A stretch of DNA of 64,000 nucleotides, from contig CAWGKE010000001.1 of the NCBI GenBank assembly GCA_963823075.1, forward strand, positions 620,001-684,000, given 5' to 3'. Below are positions 43,928 through 54,354 of the stretch, one piece after another. A program made the translations under genes and the position numbers. This stretch comes from UBA4732 sp963823075. GTDB taxonomy: Bacteria; Planctomycetota; Planctomycetia; Gemmatales; Gemmataceae. The notes under the pieces were generated by a model. It saw only the letters and a list, made by a program, of their open reading frames with translations. It ran no database searches and had not been told where the DNA came from. The stretch's first letter is position 1. Each line of letters starts with the position of its first letter.

Positions 43928-44780
43928 GTGCCTGACGAGCTGCGGCCCTTGATCGAGGCGGGCCACGCGGAATTGAGTGTGCGGCGGCAGTGCCAACTCC
44001 TGGGGCTGAGCCGCTCCAGCCTGTACTATGAGCCGGCTGCCGAGACGACGGAGAACTTGCGGCTGATGCGCCTGCTCGACCAGGCGTACACCGCCCACCC
44101 GTTCCTCGGCAGCCGGCGACTAACGGCCTGGCTGAACGACCAGGGCGAGGCGGTCAACCGCAAGCGCGTGCAGCGACTGCTGCGGCTCATGGGGCTGGAG
44201 GCGATCTACCCCAAGCCGAAGCTGAGTGCCGCCCGGGCAGGGCATCGGCTCTACCCGTATTTGCTGCGGAACGTGCCCATCCAGAGGCCTGACCAGGTAT
44301 GGAGCACGGACATCACCTATGTGCCGCTGGCCTGTGGGTTCATGTACCTGGCGGCGATCATCGACTGGTTCAGCCGCTACGTCCTGGCCTGGCGGTTGTC
44401 GAACACGCTGGACGGCTCCTTCTGTCTGGAGATGCTGGAGGAGGCGTTGGGCCGGGGGCGGCCCGAGGTGTTCAACACCGATCAGGGGGTGCAGTTCACG
44501 GCGCAGGCGTGGACGGGTCGGCTGGAGTCGGCGGGGGTGGCGGTGAGCATGGACGGCAAAGGGCGGTGCCTGGACAACGTGTTCGTGGAACGGCTGTGGC
44601 GGAGTGTCAAGTACGAGGACATCTACCTGTGGCGGTACGAGGGTGTGCCGGAGCTGCGGCAGGGGCTGGGGCGCGTACTTCCTGTACTACAACGAGGAGC
44701 GTCTGCACCAGGCCCTGGATTACCGGACGCCAGCGGCCGTGTATCAGCAGGGCGGCGCCGGCGGAAGGTCGGCAGGGTGA
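43928..44780 (+). pseudogene. IS3-family transposase orfB (rve DDE domain), frameshifted near the end
   Basis: PDELRPLIEAGHAELSVRRQCQLLGLSRSSLYY, then the integrase core with the DDE triad: WSTDITYVPL (D), FNTDQGVQFTAQAW (D) and DNVFVERLWRSVKYEDIY (E). One extra base near 44670 diverts the frame; the proper ending YFLYYNEERLHQALDYRTPAAVYQ is in another frame with a stop at 44778-44780. Together with the MITE insertion this IS3 copy cannot make a normal OrfAB transposase. Confidence 0.88.
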
Positions 44781-44786
44781 AGGGGA

Positions 44787-46280
44787 GGCATTCTTTTTCG
44801 GTAACCGTCCAGCGGAATTCGCAAAGCAGCGCAGCTGCGCCGAGAGCCGACTGCTAAAATCGTGGCATGGACGCTTCCGTGTGCCCGGGATGCTGCGAAC
44901 GCGATAGGCGCATCGCCGAGTTGGAACGCCGCGTCGCCGAGTTGGAAGCCCGACTCGGCACCAACAGTTCCAACTCCTCGCTGCCGCCGTCCGCCAATCC
45001 CCCCGGCGCACCCAAGCCGGTCCAGAAAAAGAAGTCCAAACGTCCAGCCGGCGGACAACTGGGCCATCCCCCGCAGCTGCGGCGGTTGCTTCCCGCCGAG
45101 CGGGTCAACCATTTCAAGCACTTGGTCCCCAAGCGGTGTGAGCGCTGTGCCGCGGCCCTGCCCGCCCAGCCCTCGCCGGGCGATCCCGAGCCCACCCGCT
45201 TCCAAACCATCGAACTGCCCCCGGTCATAGCCGAGGTCACCGAGTACCAGGGCCACGCCCGCACCTGCCCCTGCTGCGGCCACCGGACGCATGCGGTCAT
45301 CCCGGCGGCGGTTCGCGCCCACAGTGTCGGGCCGCGGCTGACCGGCACGCTGTCCTACTTCTCCGGCTGTCACGGCCTGAGCAAGCGCGGCGTCGAGGAG
45401 ATCGCCGACGCGGTCTTCGACGCCCCGATCGCCTTGGGCACGGTCTGCAACCTCGAGCAAGAAGTCGGCGCCGCCCTGGAGACGGCCCACCAGGAGGCGG
45501 TGGCGGCGGTGCGCCAGGCGGCGGTCAAGAACGCCGACGAGACCAGTTGGAAACTCGCGGGGGCGTTGTGCTGGCTGTGGGCGGCGGCCACCACCCGGGT
45601 GGTGGCCTTCGTGATCCACGCCCGCCGAAGCGCGGCGGGCCTGACGGCGATCCTGGGCCTGGAGATCCTGGGGATCCTGTGCAGCGACCGCTGGGGCCCG
45701 TACAACCGGGTGCCGCCCCAGCGGCGGCAGATCTGCTGGGCGCACCTGAAACGGGATTTCCAGAAGATCATCGACCGGGGCGGCCCCGAAGAGTGGGTCG
45801 GACGGGAGGGGCGGCGACTGGTCAGGAAGGTCTTCGCCGCGTGGCACGGGTTCCGGGACGGACAGGTCACGCGGGCACAACTGGAAGCGCGGCTGGCCCC
45901 GGTGATGCGACGGATGAACCGGGTGCTGCTGGAAGGCGCGATCCTCGGCGCCGACCCAACGGTGGTGCGGTTCTGCGAGAACGTGCTGGCGTTGGAGCCT
46001 GCGCTGTGGACGTTCGTGACGACGGAGGGAGTGGAGCCGACGAACAACCACGTGGAACGACTGCTGCGTCGGGCGGTGCTGTGGCGCAGGCGGAGTTTCG
46101 GCTGCTGGAGTGGGAACGGCTGTCGCTTCGTCGAGCGGATTCTGACCGTGGTGCAAACCCGGCGGTTGCAGGCGAAGAATGTCCTGGATTACCTGCATGA
46201 GCCTGTCCTCGCCCATCGCACCGGCCAACCCTGCCCCTCACTGCTCTCGTAGCGTTGAACGATTACCGAAAAAGAATGCC
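44787..46280 (+). mobile_element. IS66-family (tnpC-only type) insertion sequence
   Basis: GGCATTCTTTTTCGGTAACC at 44787 and its inverse (GATTACCGAAAAAGAATGCC, ending 46280) bound one transposase gene. No accessory tnpA/tnpB is present, as in the ISBst12 subgroup. It lies seven bases after the IS3 orfB stop, inside the IS3 right end. Flanking 8-mers do not match. Confidence 0.82.
44867..46252 (+). CDS. IS66 family transposase
   Basis: A 461-residue protein with the IS66 layout: N-terminal coiled coil RRIAELERRVAELEARLGTNSSNSSLPPS, zinc-finger region (CERC...CPCCGHRTHAV), and the DDE domain with NADETSWKLAGALCWLWAAAT (D), LCSDRWGPYNRV and CWAHLKRDFQKIIDRG (D), and TTEGVEPTNNHVERLLRRAVLWRRRSFGC (E). 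Ends LDYLHEPVLAHRTGQPCPSLL. Intact. Confidence 0.93.
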   Translation: MDASVCPGCCERDRRIAELERRVAELEARLGTNSSNSSLPPSANPPGAPKPVQKKKSKRPAGGQLGHPPQLRRLLPAERVNHFKHLVPKRCERCAAALPAQPSPGDPEPTRFQTIELPPVIAEVTEYQGHARTCPCCGHRTHAVIPAAVRAHSVGPRLTGTLSYFSGCHGLSKRGVEEIADAVFDAPIALGTVCNLEQEVGAALETAHQEAVAAVRQAAVKNADETSWKLAGALCWLWAAATTRVVAFVIHARRSAAGLTAILGLEILGILCSDRWGPYNRVPPQRRQICWAHLKRDFQKIIDRGGPEEWVGREGRRLVRKVFAAWHGFRDGQVTRAQLEARLAPVMRRMNRVLLEGAILGADPTVVRFCENVLALEPALWTFVTTEGVEPTNNHVERLLRRAVLWRRRSFGCWSGNGCRFVERILTVVQTRRLQAKNVLDYLHEPVLAHRTGQPCPSLLS

Positions 46281-46375
46281 GTGGAGCAGTGCCGAGGTTT
46301 CGCGACGTGGGAGAGCGGAGTTCTCCAGGATGGTAGCTAAGGAAAGCTCTTTTTTGGTCTAGACAACGGGGTCCA

Positions 46376-46724
46376 CCATATCCCGTGCCTCATGGTCAGA
46401 CCGCCATCCGGTGGACGTGTCGGCCTTGCCCCCTTCCCGGCGACAACCGAGCCGTCCTGCCTTGCCGACCGCCGTAACACGCCGTCCCGTTCCGGCCGGC
46501 CCAGGCGGCACCCGGTTCGTGAAGGCCTGCAAGGCGCCAAAGGGCACTGCCGGCGCGGAAGGTCAAGAAGAAGTCGAAGAAGTGGAACGGCCGCGTTCCC
46601 TCCCGCCGGATGCCGGGGGGCTGGACCAATGGAGGCGGATTGAGGCGGAAAAGAAAGGGGAGAAAGGCGACCGGCCGCAACCCCTTGAATTCCCAAGGGG
46701 TTGCGGCCGGTTGCGACCATCTGG
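46376..46724. other. IS flank to attL; tRNA terminator relic at 46671-46710
   Basis: No gene is recognised. At 46671-46710 a perfect 17-bp stem (CCGGCCGCAACCCCTTG and its inverse, 6-base loop) is followed on the minus strand by a T-rich tract. It is the displaced native terminator of tRNA-Gly, matching the hairpin at 62903-62942. Confidence 0.5.
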
Positions 46725-46782
46725 TACCGTTTGACAGGAGAGCGGGTGATGGGGCTCGAACCCACGACAGCCACGTTGGCAA
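46725..46782. repeat. attL: 58-bp direct repeat with the 3' half of tRNA-Gly
   Basis: Identical to 62957-63014 over 58 bases. It includes the displaced tRNA-Gly 3' half from the anticodon loop (minus strand) and its 3' flank. Identity ends right at the anticodon loop (GTTGGCAA then T instead of C), a usual crossover place for tyrosine integrases. Confidence 0.9.
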
Positions 46783-46987
46783 TGCGGATACGGCCGGCGC
46801 AGGGGCCTTGCTCGCAAACGACTTGCGGCAAGACGCCGCGGCGCTTACACGCCCCTTACACAACGCCGCGTCATCCGACGCCGAACTGGCCCGCGTCGTC
46901 AGCGCATGGCCGACCATCCCCGCACCCATCAAGGCGGCGATCCTGGCGCTTGTCGCCGCCGCCCCCGCGGCCGCCGGGGGCCTGTAG
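46783..46987 (+). other. detached C-terminal tail of the integrase (joined only in the excised circle)
   Basis: From the crossover the frame continues that of the integrase (DGARTHDSHVGN) as ADTAGAGALLANDLRQ... to a stop at 46985-46987, giving 67 extra residues including AELARVVSAWPTIPAPIKAAILALVAAA. In the circle this would follow the integrase in frame; in the chromosome the integrase instead ends VALYH inside the tRNA. Confidence 0.7.
46839..46867. promoter_or_regulatory. candidate integrase arm-type site, left
   Basis: CGGCGCTTACACGCC followed by CCTTACACAACGCC: two CTTACAC words 10 bp apart, 57 bases inside attL. An almost identical block lies inside attR at 62808-62837. Confidence 0.5.
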
Positions 46988-47073
46988 CGGTTGCGGCGGA
47001 TGAAGCGCCCAAACGCCGCCCCGTCCGCCGGCGCCTCACAACGCCGCCCCGCCCCGCGTGGTAGACTATCGGC

Positions 47074-47733
47074 ATGTGCGGCCGCTACTACTTGCTGCTG
47101 TCCGGCCCCCAAGCCGCAGGGTTCTACGGCGTGGACCTCCCGCCCGGCCCGACGCCCCTCTACAACATCGCCCCTTCCCAGCCGGTTCCCGCAGTACGCG
47201 CCGCCGACGCCGGCCGCGAGTGGGTAAACGTTCGCTGGGGCTTGGTTCCCAGCTGGGCGAAGGATGCCAAGCTGGCGCAGATAAACGCCCGCGCGGAAAC
47301 CGCGCCGGACAAGCCGATGTTCCGCAGCGCCTTCCGCAAGCGGCGCTGTCTGATCCCGGCGTCCGGGTTCTACGAATGGCAGGCGACGGGCGGGAAGCGA
47401 AAACAACCTTTCTGCATCCGCTTGGCCGACGATAGGCCCTTTTCCTTCGCCGGCCTGTGGGAGCGCTGGGAAGGGCCGGACGGCCCGGTCGAATCGTGCT
47501 GCATTCTGACCACGGAAGCGAACGAACTGGTGCGCCCGATCCACGACCGGATGCCGGTCATTCTGGACCCCCGGCGTTTCGACCAGTGGCTTGACCCAAA
47601 GCAGCACGAGGCCGCCGCCCTGGCGCCGCTGCTGCGCCCGTTCCCCGCAGAGGCGATGAAGGCCTACCCCGTGTCGCCGTGGGTGAACGACCCGCGTCAC
47701 AACGACGCCCGTTGCCTGGAACCGGCCGCATAG
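47074..47733 (+). CDS. SOS response-associated peptidase, YedK/HMCES family
   Basis: A 219-residue protein with catalytic Cys2 (MCGRYYLL), LYNIAPSQPVPAVR, RWGLVPSWAKD, INARAETAPDKPMFRSAFRKRRCLIPASGFYEW (Asn, Arg and Glu active-site residues) and TTEANELVRPIHDRMPVIL (His). HMCES crosslinks to abasic sites in single-stranded DNA and shields them. A typical cargo of phages and mobile elements. A GGTAGACT -10-like box precedes the gene. Confidence 0.92.
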   Translation: MCGRYYLLLSGPQAAGFYGVDLPPGPTPLYNIAPSQPVPAVRAADAGREWVNVRWGLVPSWAKDAKLAQINARAETAPDKPMFRSAFRKRRCLIPASGFYEWQATGGKRKQPFCIRLADDRPFSFAGLWERWEGPDGPVESCCILTTEANELVRPIHDRMPVILDPRRFDQWLDPKQHEAAALAPLLRPFPAEAMKAYPVSPWVNDPRHNDARCLEPAA

Positions 47734-47822
47734 CCGCCGGACGCCCCGACGTTTTCTACTCGACTGGCCCGTCCCGGCGGCCCATAATCGCATCCGCCCG
47801 CCCGCAGCCGAGACACCGTACC

Positions 47823-50800
47823 ATGCCCGCCGCCGCCAAGCCGCTGTTCCGCCCCGAGGCCCTGCGCCCGAAGCTGACCGCCTTCACCGTGCCGCCGCCC
47901 GCCGCGGCGGCCCGGATCAAGCTGGCCCACTGGTCGAAGCTGCTGGGGACGAAGAAGGCGGAGGCGATGAAGGAAACCGAGCTGCTGGCCGACTTCATCG
48001 CCGACGTGTTCGGCCACGTTCTCGGCTACACCGGCCCCGCCGCCGGCGCGGAGCGGTACACCCTGAAACGCGAAGCGACCGCCGTGGACGGCAAATTCGC
48101 CGACGCCGCCCTGGGTCGGTTTTCGACCGGCGCCGACGGGCCGGAATTCGTCGCCGCCGTGGAAGGCAAGGGGCCGCGCGACCCCCTCGACCGGCCCTTC
48201 GCCGGCCGCAACCTGTCCGCCGTCGATCAAGCTCTCCGCTACGCCGTCAACCTGGAATGCGACTGGTATCTGGTCACCAACCTGCGCGAAACCCGCCTCT
48301 ACCACAAGGGACACGACCAGTTCACTTTCGAGCGCTTCGAGACGGCGGCCCTGGCCGGCGACGACGCGGCCTTCCGCCGGTTCGTGTTCCTGCTCGCCGC
48401 GGAGCGGATGGTTCCCGCGGCCGGCGGCTGTCACCTCGACGACCTGATTTCCGAGTCCCGGCGCATCGGCCTGGAGCTGACGCGCGCCTACTACCGCGAT
48501 TACGCCGACCTGCGCGTCAAGACGTTCAACCGCCTGCGACAGTGCAATTCCGCCGTGCCGCCGGCCCGCGTGCTCGCCGCCACGCAGACCATCCTCGACC
48601 GCGTGCTGTTCATCGCCTTCTGCGAGGACCGCGGCCTGTTGCCGCCGGAGTCCATCGCCAAGGCCTACCGCCACGCCGATCCCTACAACCCGCGGCCGAT
48701 ATGGGACAACTTCCGCGGCCTGTTCCGCGCCGTGGATGAGGGCAGCCCGCAGCTGAAAATCGAGCGGTACAACGGCGGCCTGTTCGCCCCGGATGAGACG
48801 CTCGACAAGCTGACCGTCCCCGACGACGTTTGCCAGGCCCTCGACAAGCTGGCGTCCTACCACTACGGCGCCCCGACGGCCGGGGACGGCGAGGCGGCCG
48901 ACGGCGCGGCCAAGCTGATCGACGTGGAAATCCTGGGGCACATCTTCGAGCAGTCCATCACGGACCTGGAACAGCTCCATAGCGCGATCGCCGGCGGGAC
49001 GGCCGCCGAGGAGGCGAAGGCGGCGCCATCGAAGCGAAAGCGGGAAGGGGCGTTCTACACGCCGCCGTTCATCACCCGCTACATCGTCGCCGCCACGCTC
49101 CGGCCGGCCCTGGCGGAGCGGTTCGAGGCCTACCGCCGCCGCCGGTGCGACGAGGCGGCCGCGGCCGTCCGCAAGACCCTGGAACGCCCCGACGCCTACG
49201 ACGCGGCGTCCCTGAAAGCGGCGCAGAAGGCGGCGCTGGTCGATTTCTGGGAAGGCTGGCAGGACGACCTATCGACCCTGCGCATCGTCGATCCGGCTTG
49301 CGGGAGCGGCGCGTTCCTGATCGAAGCGTTTGAGCAGCTGCACGCCGCCTACCAGCAGGCCCAGGCCCGCCTTGCCGAGCTGCGCGGCCCCAAGCTGTTC
49401 GACGTGGACAAGCAGATCCTCCAGCACAACCTCTACGGCGTGGACCTGAACGACGAGGCCGTGGACATTTGCCGGCTGAGCCTGTGGATCAAGACGGCGC
49501 AGGCCGGCAAGGTGCTGACGAGCCTGGACCACAACATCCGCGTGGGCAACAGCGTGATCGCCGACCCGGCCGTCCATCCGCGGGCCCTCGACTGGCGGGC
49601 CGCATTCCCGGAAGTGTTCGCGGCCGGCGGTTTCGACGTGGTAGTGGCCAACCCGCCGTATGTCCGGCAGGAGTGGATTTCCGAATACAAGCCCTATCTG
49701 CAAACGCACTACCGCGCCTTTGACGGGACGGCCGACCTGTACGTCTACTTTTACGAGCTGGGAATGAACCTGTTGAAGCCCGGCGGCCGGCTCTGCTTCA
49801 TCGTGACGAACAAGTGGATGCGGGCCGGCTACGGCGAGGCCCTGCGCCGGTTCTTCGCGGAATCCGCCTGGGTGGAATCGGTGGTGAACTTCGGCCACGC
49901 CAAGCAGATTTTCGAGGACGCCGACGTGTTCCCGTCGATCCTTGTGGCCCGCAAGCCGACGGCCGGGCCGCCGCCGGCGACGGCCCGCGTTTGCGACATC
50001 CCCCGCGAAACCTTGCGCATCGACGACCTGTCCAACCAGATCGAGGCCGAGGGATTTGACCTGCCGCGGGACGAAGCTGGCGGCCGACGCCTGGACGCTG
50101 GAGCCGCCGGGCGTGATGGCGCTGATGGAGAAGATCCGGCGCATCGGCGTGCCGCTGAAAGAGTATGCTGGGGTCGGGCCCCTATCGCGGCATCAAGACC
50201 GGGCTTAACGAGGCATTCCTGATCGACACGCCGACGAAGGAGCGGCTTGATCGCGGCGCGATCCGAGTCAGCGGAGCTCTATCAAGCCGTACCTGCGCGG
50301 ACAGGACATCGACCGCTGGCGCGGCGGAATGGGCCGGGCTGTGGATGCTTGTCCTGAAGTCGAGGCGTGCAATCGACGAATGGCCGTGCGATCAAGCGGC
50401 ACCTGGCGACGGTTCCGAGGCCGTCTTGGCCGCGACCTACCCGGCGATTCACGCGCACATGGACCAGTGCCGGAGGCCCTGATCAAGCGGCAGGACCAGG
50501 GCGAATACTGTGGGAGCTGCGGTCGTGCACTATTGGGAGAAATTCGATCAGCCGAAGATCATCTATCAAGACATCAGTTGCAGCCGTGCTATGCCTTGGA
50601 CCGAGAGGGCATGCTCGGCAACAACAAGCCGTTTACTTCCTGCCGACGGAAGATCTGTGGCTCTTGGCGGTGCTGAATTCCCCATTATCTGGTGGTCGCA
50701 CTGGCGATCACCTGCACCCACGTGAAGGACGAGGCGCTGTCGCCTCATCGGGATTCATGATGGAGGCCTTGCCCGATCGCACAGCCGACCGAGACGATCA

Positions 50801-51213
50801 GCGTAAAGACGTAGAGTCCGCGGTCCGTCGGCTGATCGAAATCGCCAGGCGAGCAGCAGGCCGGCCGGCAGCGCCGTGCTGGACTGGCTGCGCGTGGAAT
50901 TCGCCGTGGAGAAGCCGAGTCAGAAGCTACAGGACGCTGGCGGCCCTCGACGCCGACGGCGCTGGTGGACGAAGTGAAGAAGGCCCGCGGCAAGAAGAAG
51001 CCGCTGACCGTGGCCGACCTGAAACGGCTGAGGGAGGAACACGGCCGTAGCATCGTCCCGCTGCAAACGCTGGCGGCGGAGGCCCGGACCCTGGAGCGGC
51101 AGGTATCCGAGCTGGTGAATGCGGCCTACGGCCTGACGCCGGAGGAAGTCGCCTTGATGTGGAAGACGGCGCCGCCGCGGATGCCGGGCAAAGCCCCGAT
51201 TCGTTGTGGCTGA
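47823..51213 (+). pseudogene. Eco57I/type IIG-like DNA methyltransferase (restriction-modification), frameshifted 3' part
   Basis: The first ~750 residues are intact: an N-terminal PD-(D/E)XK-like region (YTLKREATAVDGKFADAAL...FVAAVEGKGPRD), methyltransferase motif I VDPACGSGAFLIEAFE (about 488), NLYGVDLNDEAVDICRLSLWI, and motif IV VVVANPPYVRQEW (about 608). From about 50070 the frame is broken repeatedly, but specificity-domain pieces can be followed (YRGIKTGLNEAFLIDT, KPYLRGQDIDRWR, WEKFDQPKIIYQDIS, AVYFLPTEDLWLLAVLN) to the end ...EEVALMWKTAPPRMP at 51213. A whole protein would be about 1120 residues. It would methylate adenine and perhaps cut DNA. As given it is not functional. Confidence 0.83.
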
Positions 51214-51309
51214 CGGCGGCGGCGGGTGAATTCACCACAGGGTATCCGAATTCAGCGGATGCCAGGCCCTTGACGGCGCCCGCCGTCATGCGTGATGAGG
51301 AGACCTTAA

Positions 51310-51615
51310 ATGACACTGATTGTCACGACGAAAAGGCATAGCCTTGCGGTTCTTGCTGCCGAGCAGTTTTACGGCGGCACTTCCAGGCTGTACTGGACGA
51401 AGATAGTGCCGCACCCGGATCGCGCTGTGCCCTTGGCATTTGCGGTCGGCGGCGACTGTGCGCACCTCTGCATCCGAGGCAAAGACGGCGCAGGCATTGC
51501 GCATCTTCTTGAGTTTGCAAAGGAAATCACGTCGGCAGACGAGCTGGACTTGCTGTCAATCGCACAACGGTTGAGGGGAGCGCGTTGGCCCCGCTATGGA
51601 AGAGAAAAAGGGTAA
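51310..51615 (+). CDS. hypothetical small protein, possibly frameshifted
   Basis: A 101-residue frame, MTLIVTTKRHSLAVLAAEQFYGG...VPLAFAVGGDCAHLC. A further open stretch in another frame (KGNGCIYIALVRNGKAAVGAQCFCYENSR, 51606-51695) looks like its continuation. No family is recognised with confidence; the N-terminus is weakly like Ntn-hydrolase starts. GATGAGGAG precedes the ATG. Confidence 0.4.
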   Translation: MTLIVTTKRHSLAVLAAEQFYGGTSRLYWTKIVPHPDRAVPLAFAVGGDCAHLCIRGKDGAGIAHLLEFAKEITSADELDLLSIAQRLRGARWPRYGREKG

Positions 51616-52196
51616 CGGCTGTATTTACATAGCGCTTGTCCGGAATGGGAAAGCGGCCGTGGGTGCCCAGTGCTTTTGTTACGAGAACAGCCGGCTGACA
51701 ACCCCTCTTCATGAAGCATGGCCCCCGCCGCACGAGGCATGGCCCGCTCCCCCATTCCTTCCTGGCCCCATTGCGGGCGATTCAGCGATTCCGACTGGGC
51801 CTTGTTGCACGATCCGACGAACAACGATGCCGATTCAATCACGGGCCAGGCTCGACGGCTGGTGGACCGCGGAATTACCTACGACGAGTCCCTGCATGGC
51901 GGCCACCATGAGACTTGTGGAGGCAAGGTCGAGGTGGTGCATAGATTCTGCCGGCGCACGGCTAGTGTAAGCGGTCGCGGGCCGCCGGTGCAAGTCGCCA
52001 AAATGCGGAAGTCCTCCCCACTGCGGATGCCCTCCGCACCGGCTGGACGATGACGTTGGAGGGCGGCTTGTCCTGAACCCGAACGGGCACCAAAATGAAG
52101 TTGTCGGGACGGCCGGCGTCATGAACCGGCCCGGCCCGCTCCCGGTGCGGCGCGACTCGGCCCGCGGGGGCGGGCGAATTGTGCGGGAGACGAACG
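51616..52196. other. element region without a clear gene
   Basis: Only short open frames in competing phases are seen. 51606-51700 may be the tail of the preceding hypothetical protein; 51720-52190 has no recognisable product. Confidence 0.4.
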
Positions 52197-52720
52197 ATGG
52201 CCGACGTGTCGAAAGCGAATGGAGGCGCTGAACGACCGGGTAAGGAGCCTTGAAACCGAGATGACATGGTGCGTGGAGCGAAGTGGCTATTCGGCCTGAG
52301 CGATGTCGCCTTGGTCGGGGCGACAGGCACGTTTCTCGATAACGCCGGCAGTGCCGCCAACGAGGTCAAGAATCACGGCGACCGACTCGACAAGCTGGAG
52401 AAGGCCCTGACCGACGAACAAAAGGCTAGGACCGACGCCAACGAGCAACTGGTAGAGCTGGTTATCGACAAGTTGTCATATCGCGAGGTGTCCGTCGTCA
52501 CTACAAAGGCCGGGTCACTGGAATAGCCGGCGACGACCTGAGTGTTCACGTAATGAGCCGGAGCCAAAGAATTGTCTTCCGGCTGGCCCCCACGACGGAA
52601 GTAGTGATCGACGGCAAGAAGGCCCGACCGGAGGACCTCAAGGCCGGCATGGCGATCCAGATCCTGGCGGACAACGACGGCCGCACCATTTCCATCGTTT
52701 CTCCGCCGCCCAAAAGCTGA
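52197..52720 (+). pseudogene. small coiled-coil protein plus beta-rich module, frameshifted
   Basis: GGGAGA precedes the ATG at 52197 (MADVSK). A coiled-coil part is spread over two frames (MEALNDRVRSLETEM and HGDRLDKLEKALTDEQKARTDANEQLVELV), then a beta-rich segment YKGRVTGIAGDDLSVHVM...TTEVVIDGKKARPEDLKAGMAIQIL to a stop at 52718-52720. The second part looks like the small OB-like module found in many planctomycete proteins. Whether these are one or two genes is unclear. Confidence 0.4.
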
Positions 52721-52849
52721 GCTGCGTCCTGTCCGGTCATGCCGGCGACGAACCACAGGAATACGATAACGGCGATCCTTTGGCCGCGCCGCCGAACCGT
52801 CCTGAGAACCGGGGAGGCGGCGCGGCCGTTCTCAGAAGGGAGCGCGCCC

Positions 52850-53731
52850 ATGTCGGCCCCGCCGCTCAACGACGGGCCTGCCGAACGACGCGAACGCACC
52901 AAACGCGGCCTTCAAGCTGGTCTATCTGGCAAATCTGCCGGCCGACGGACTGGCACACGCCGAACGAGCCGCCCTGGATTTGGCCTACATGGCCGAAACG
53001 TTGGGTATTTCACTTTTCCAAGACCGTGATTGGCGAGAATTGATCGGTTCGCCTCCCGGCGACGTTGAAATTGACGTTCGCCTGCTCCTGCTGCGCTGCG
53101 GCAAGGAGTGCGAGACCCTACCTCGACCAACTCCGCACCGCCTTCGGCCGACAGGCCGTCCAAGGGTGGGACCGCCAGGCCGCCTCCGCCGTGGAGGCGT
53201 TGATGCACTTCGCCTCGCGCGTCCTGAGCGAATGGGAGAATCGGCGCGGAGAAAACTTCCCGGGCGAGGTGGGTGCTGCGCCCTGGGAAAGTCTCAAGGC
53301 GCCGGCGCTGGGGCAGTTCGCCGGCCCGGTAACACAAGAATTTGCCGAGGTCAGGCGCGAGGAGCGGCTACGCGCGGCAGCGCAGGCCGCCGCCGAGGCA
53401 CGTCGGCGCGGGCCGCGCCTCCGGGACCCGCCGCCGCCGCGGCTGTGCATTGACGGGACATTGGTTTTACGAGACGGGGCGGCCGTACCGCTGGACATGA
53501 CCGGCGAATCCAGTGCGCGGCCGCCTGTTATCTCACGCACCTTTTGGCGGCCGGGGGCGAATGGCGATCTTCGACCGAGCTGAACGAAATGGAGCAAGCC
53601 GGACCCTGTAAGGAGCATGTAGAAATCCGCTGGGATCGCGTACTGAGCCCCTGCCTGAACCCCTCAAGGGCCTTGTGGAATCGGATCGCCGCAAGGGCTA
53701 CCGCCTATCACCCGCCGTGTGGCACAGATAG
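52850..53731 (+). pseudogene. hypothetical element protein with C-terminal winged-helix-like segment, frameshifted
   Basis: AAGGGAG precedes the ATG at 52850. Pieces in three frames join into about 290 residues: MSAPPLNDGPAERRERT, KLVYLANLPADGLAHAERAALDLAYMAETLG, YLDQLRTAFGRQAVQGWDRQAASAVEALMHFASRVLSEW, CIDGTLVLRDGAAVPLDMT and a tail LLAAGGEWRSSTELNEMEQAG...YRLSPAVWHR that looks like a winged helix. Function unknown; a DNA-binding role is a guess. Confidence 0.45.
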
Positions 53732-53804
53732 TACATAGTCGCAACGTATCTGTGTCACCGCGGCTTATGGCATGGTGGTCTCAGCTCGCCCGCTGGAGGC
53801 CGAC

Positions 53805-54344
53805 ATGCAAGACGCACCCCCTACCACCGCCGAACCGTCGCAATCACCCATCCAACAGGTTCCGCCGGCCGACGTGATCCGCCGCCGGCTGGTGGACCTG
53901 TCGCGGGAGCGATCCCTTCTGCGTCAGCTGCTTCGGATTGCGGTTCGCCGCGAGGCGACTGGCACGGCCCCCACCGAGGAGGCGCCGATGCCTGACACCG
54001 TCACACTCCGCCCTGGCGCAATCGAAGCCGCACCGCCCGCCCCCGCCGAGGCCCTGCCCCCGGCCGCGGCCGGCCGCCATCCCCCGCCGCGGCGTCCCGC
54101 CGATACTGGCGGACGCCCGCGAAGCTGCACGGCTATACGCGTCAGCGAGGCCACATGGTGGCGATTGCACGCGGCACGGCGCACGCCGGCGCCGATCAAG
54201 ATTGGTCACAGAACACTTTGGCGGATAGCGGAAATCCGCGAATGGGTGGACGCTGAGAGCCCCGGCGGCGGGGTGTGGGAGGCCCAGGGCAGTAGACCGC
54301 GCAAGCCAACGGCCGGCCCCGCTAAGGCCGGCCGCAGCTGGTGA
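53805..54344 (+). CDS. AlpA/MerR-type excisionase-like protein region (possibly two fused small genes)
   Basis: One open frame holds two modules. The first, DVIRRRLVDLSRERSLLRQLLRIAVRREA, is a short helical protein seen in planctomycete mobile elements. The second begins at an internal ATG (53988) with a strong GAGGAGG site and ends VSEATWWRLHAARRTPAPIKIGHRTLWRIAEIREWVDAE, the helix-turn-helix and wing of AlpA-like excisionases; its first helix (LADAREAARL) is in another frame, so a shift lies near 54120. It likely controls excision or transcription of the element. Confidence 0.55.
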   Translation: MQDAPPTTAEPSQSPIQQVPPADVIRRRLVDLSRERSLLRQLLRIAVRREATGTAPTEEAPMPDTVTLRPGAIEAAPPAPAEALPPAAAGRHPPPRRPADTGGRPRSCTAIRVSEATWWRLHAARRTPAPIKIGHRTLWRIAEIREWVDAESPGGGVWEAQGSRPRKPTAGPAKAGRSW

Positions 54345-54354
54345 TAGACGGATG

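Larger units (their letters stand above)
42018..46375 (+). mobile_element. IS3-family element carrying nested insertions
   Basis: TGGACCCC at 42018 and GGGGTCCA ending at 46375 are inverted and bound a region containing IS3 orfA and orfB. Inside it are an ISAzo13-type IS (42046-43355), two 121-bp MITE-like units (43660-43908) and an IS66-type IS (44787-46280). Removal of these would leave an IS3 element of about 1.3 kb. No certain target duplication is seen. Confidence 0.7.

Noticed and set aside
44779..46288. 8-bp target duplication for the IS66 element
   Set aside because: Left and right flanking 8-mers differ.
42010..46385. Target-site duplication for the IS3 element
   Set aside because: Flanks (CTATA and CATAT) do not give a clear 3-4 bp direct repeat.
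46376..46990. A host gene spanning attL (frame 46610-46987)
   Set aside because: The frame is explained as tRNA terminator and tRNA antisense followed by the displaced integrase tail.
47823..51213. BREX or other multi-gene defence island centred on the methyltransferase
   Set aside because: No brxC, pglZ, brxL or partner gene is present; the enzyme stands alone as a type IIG-like protein.
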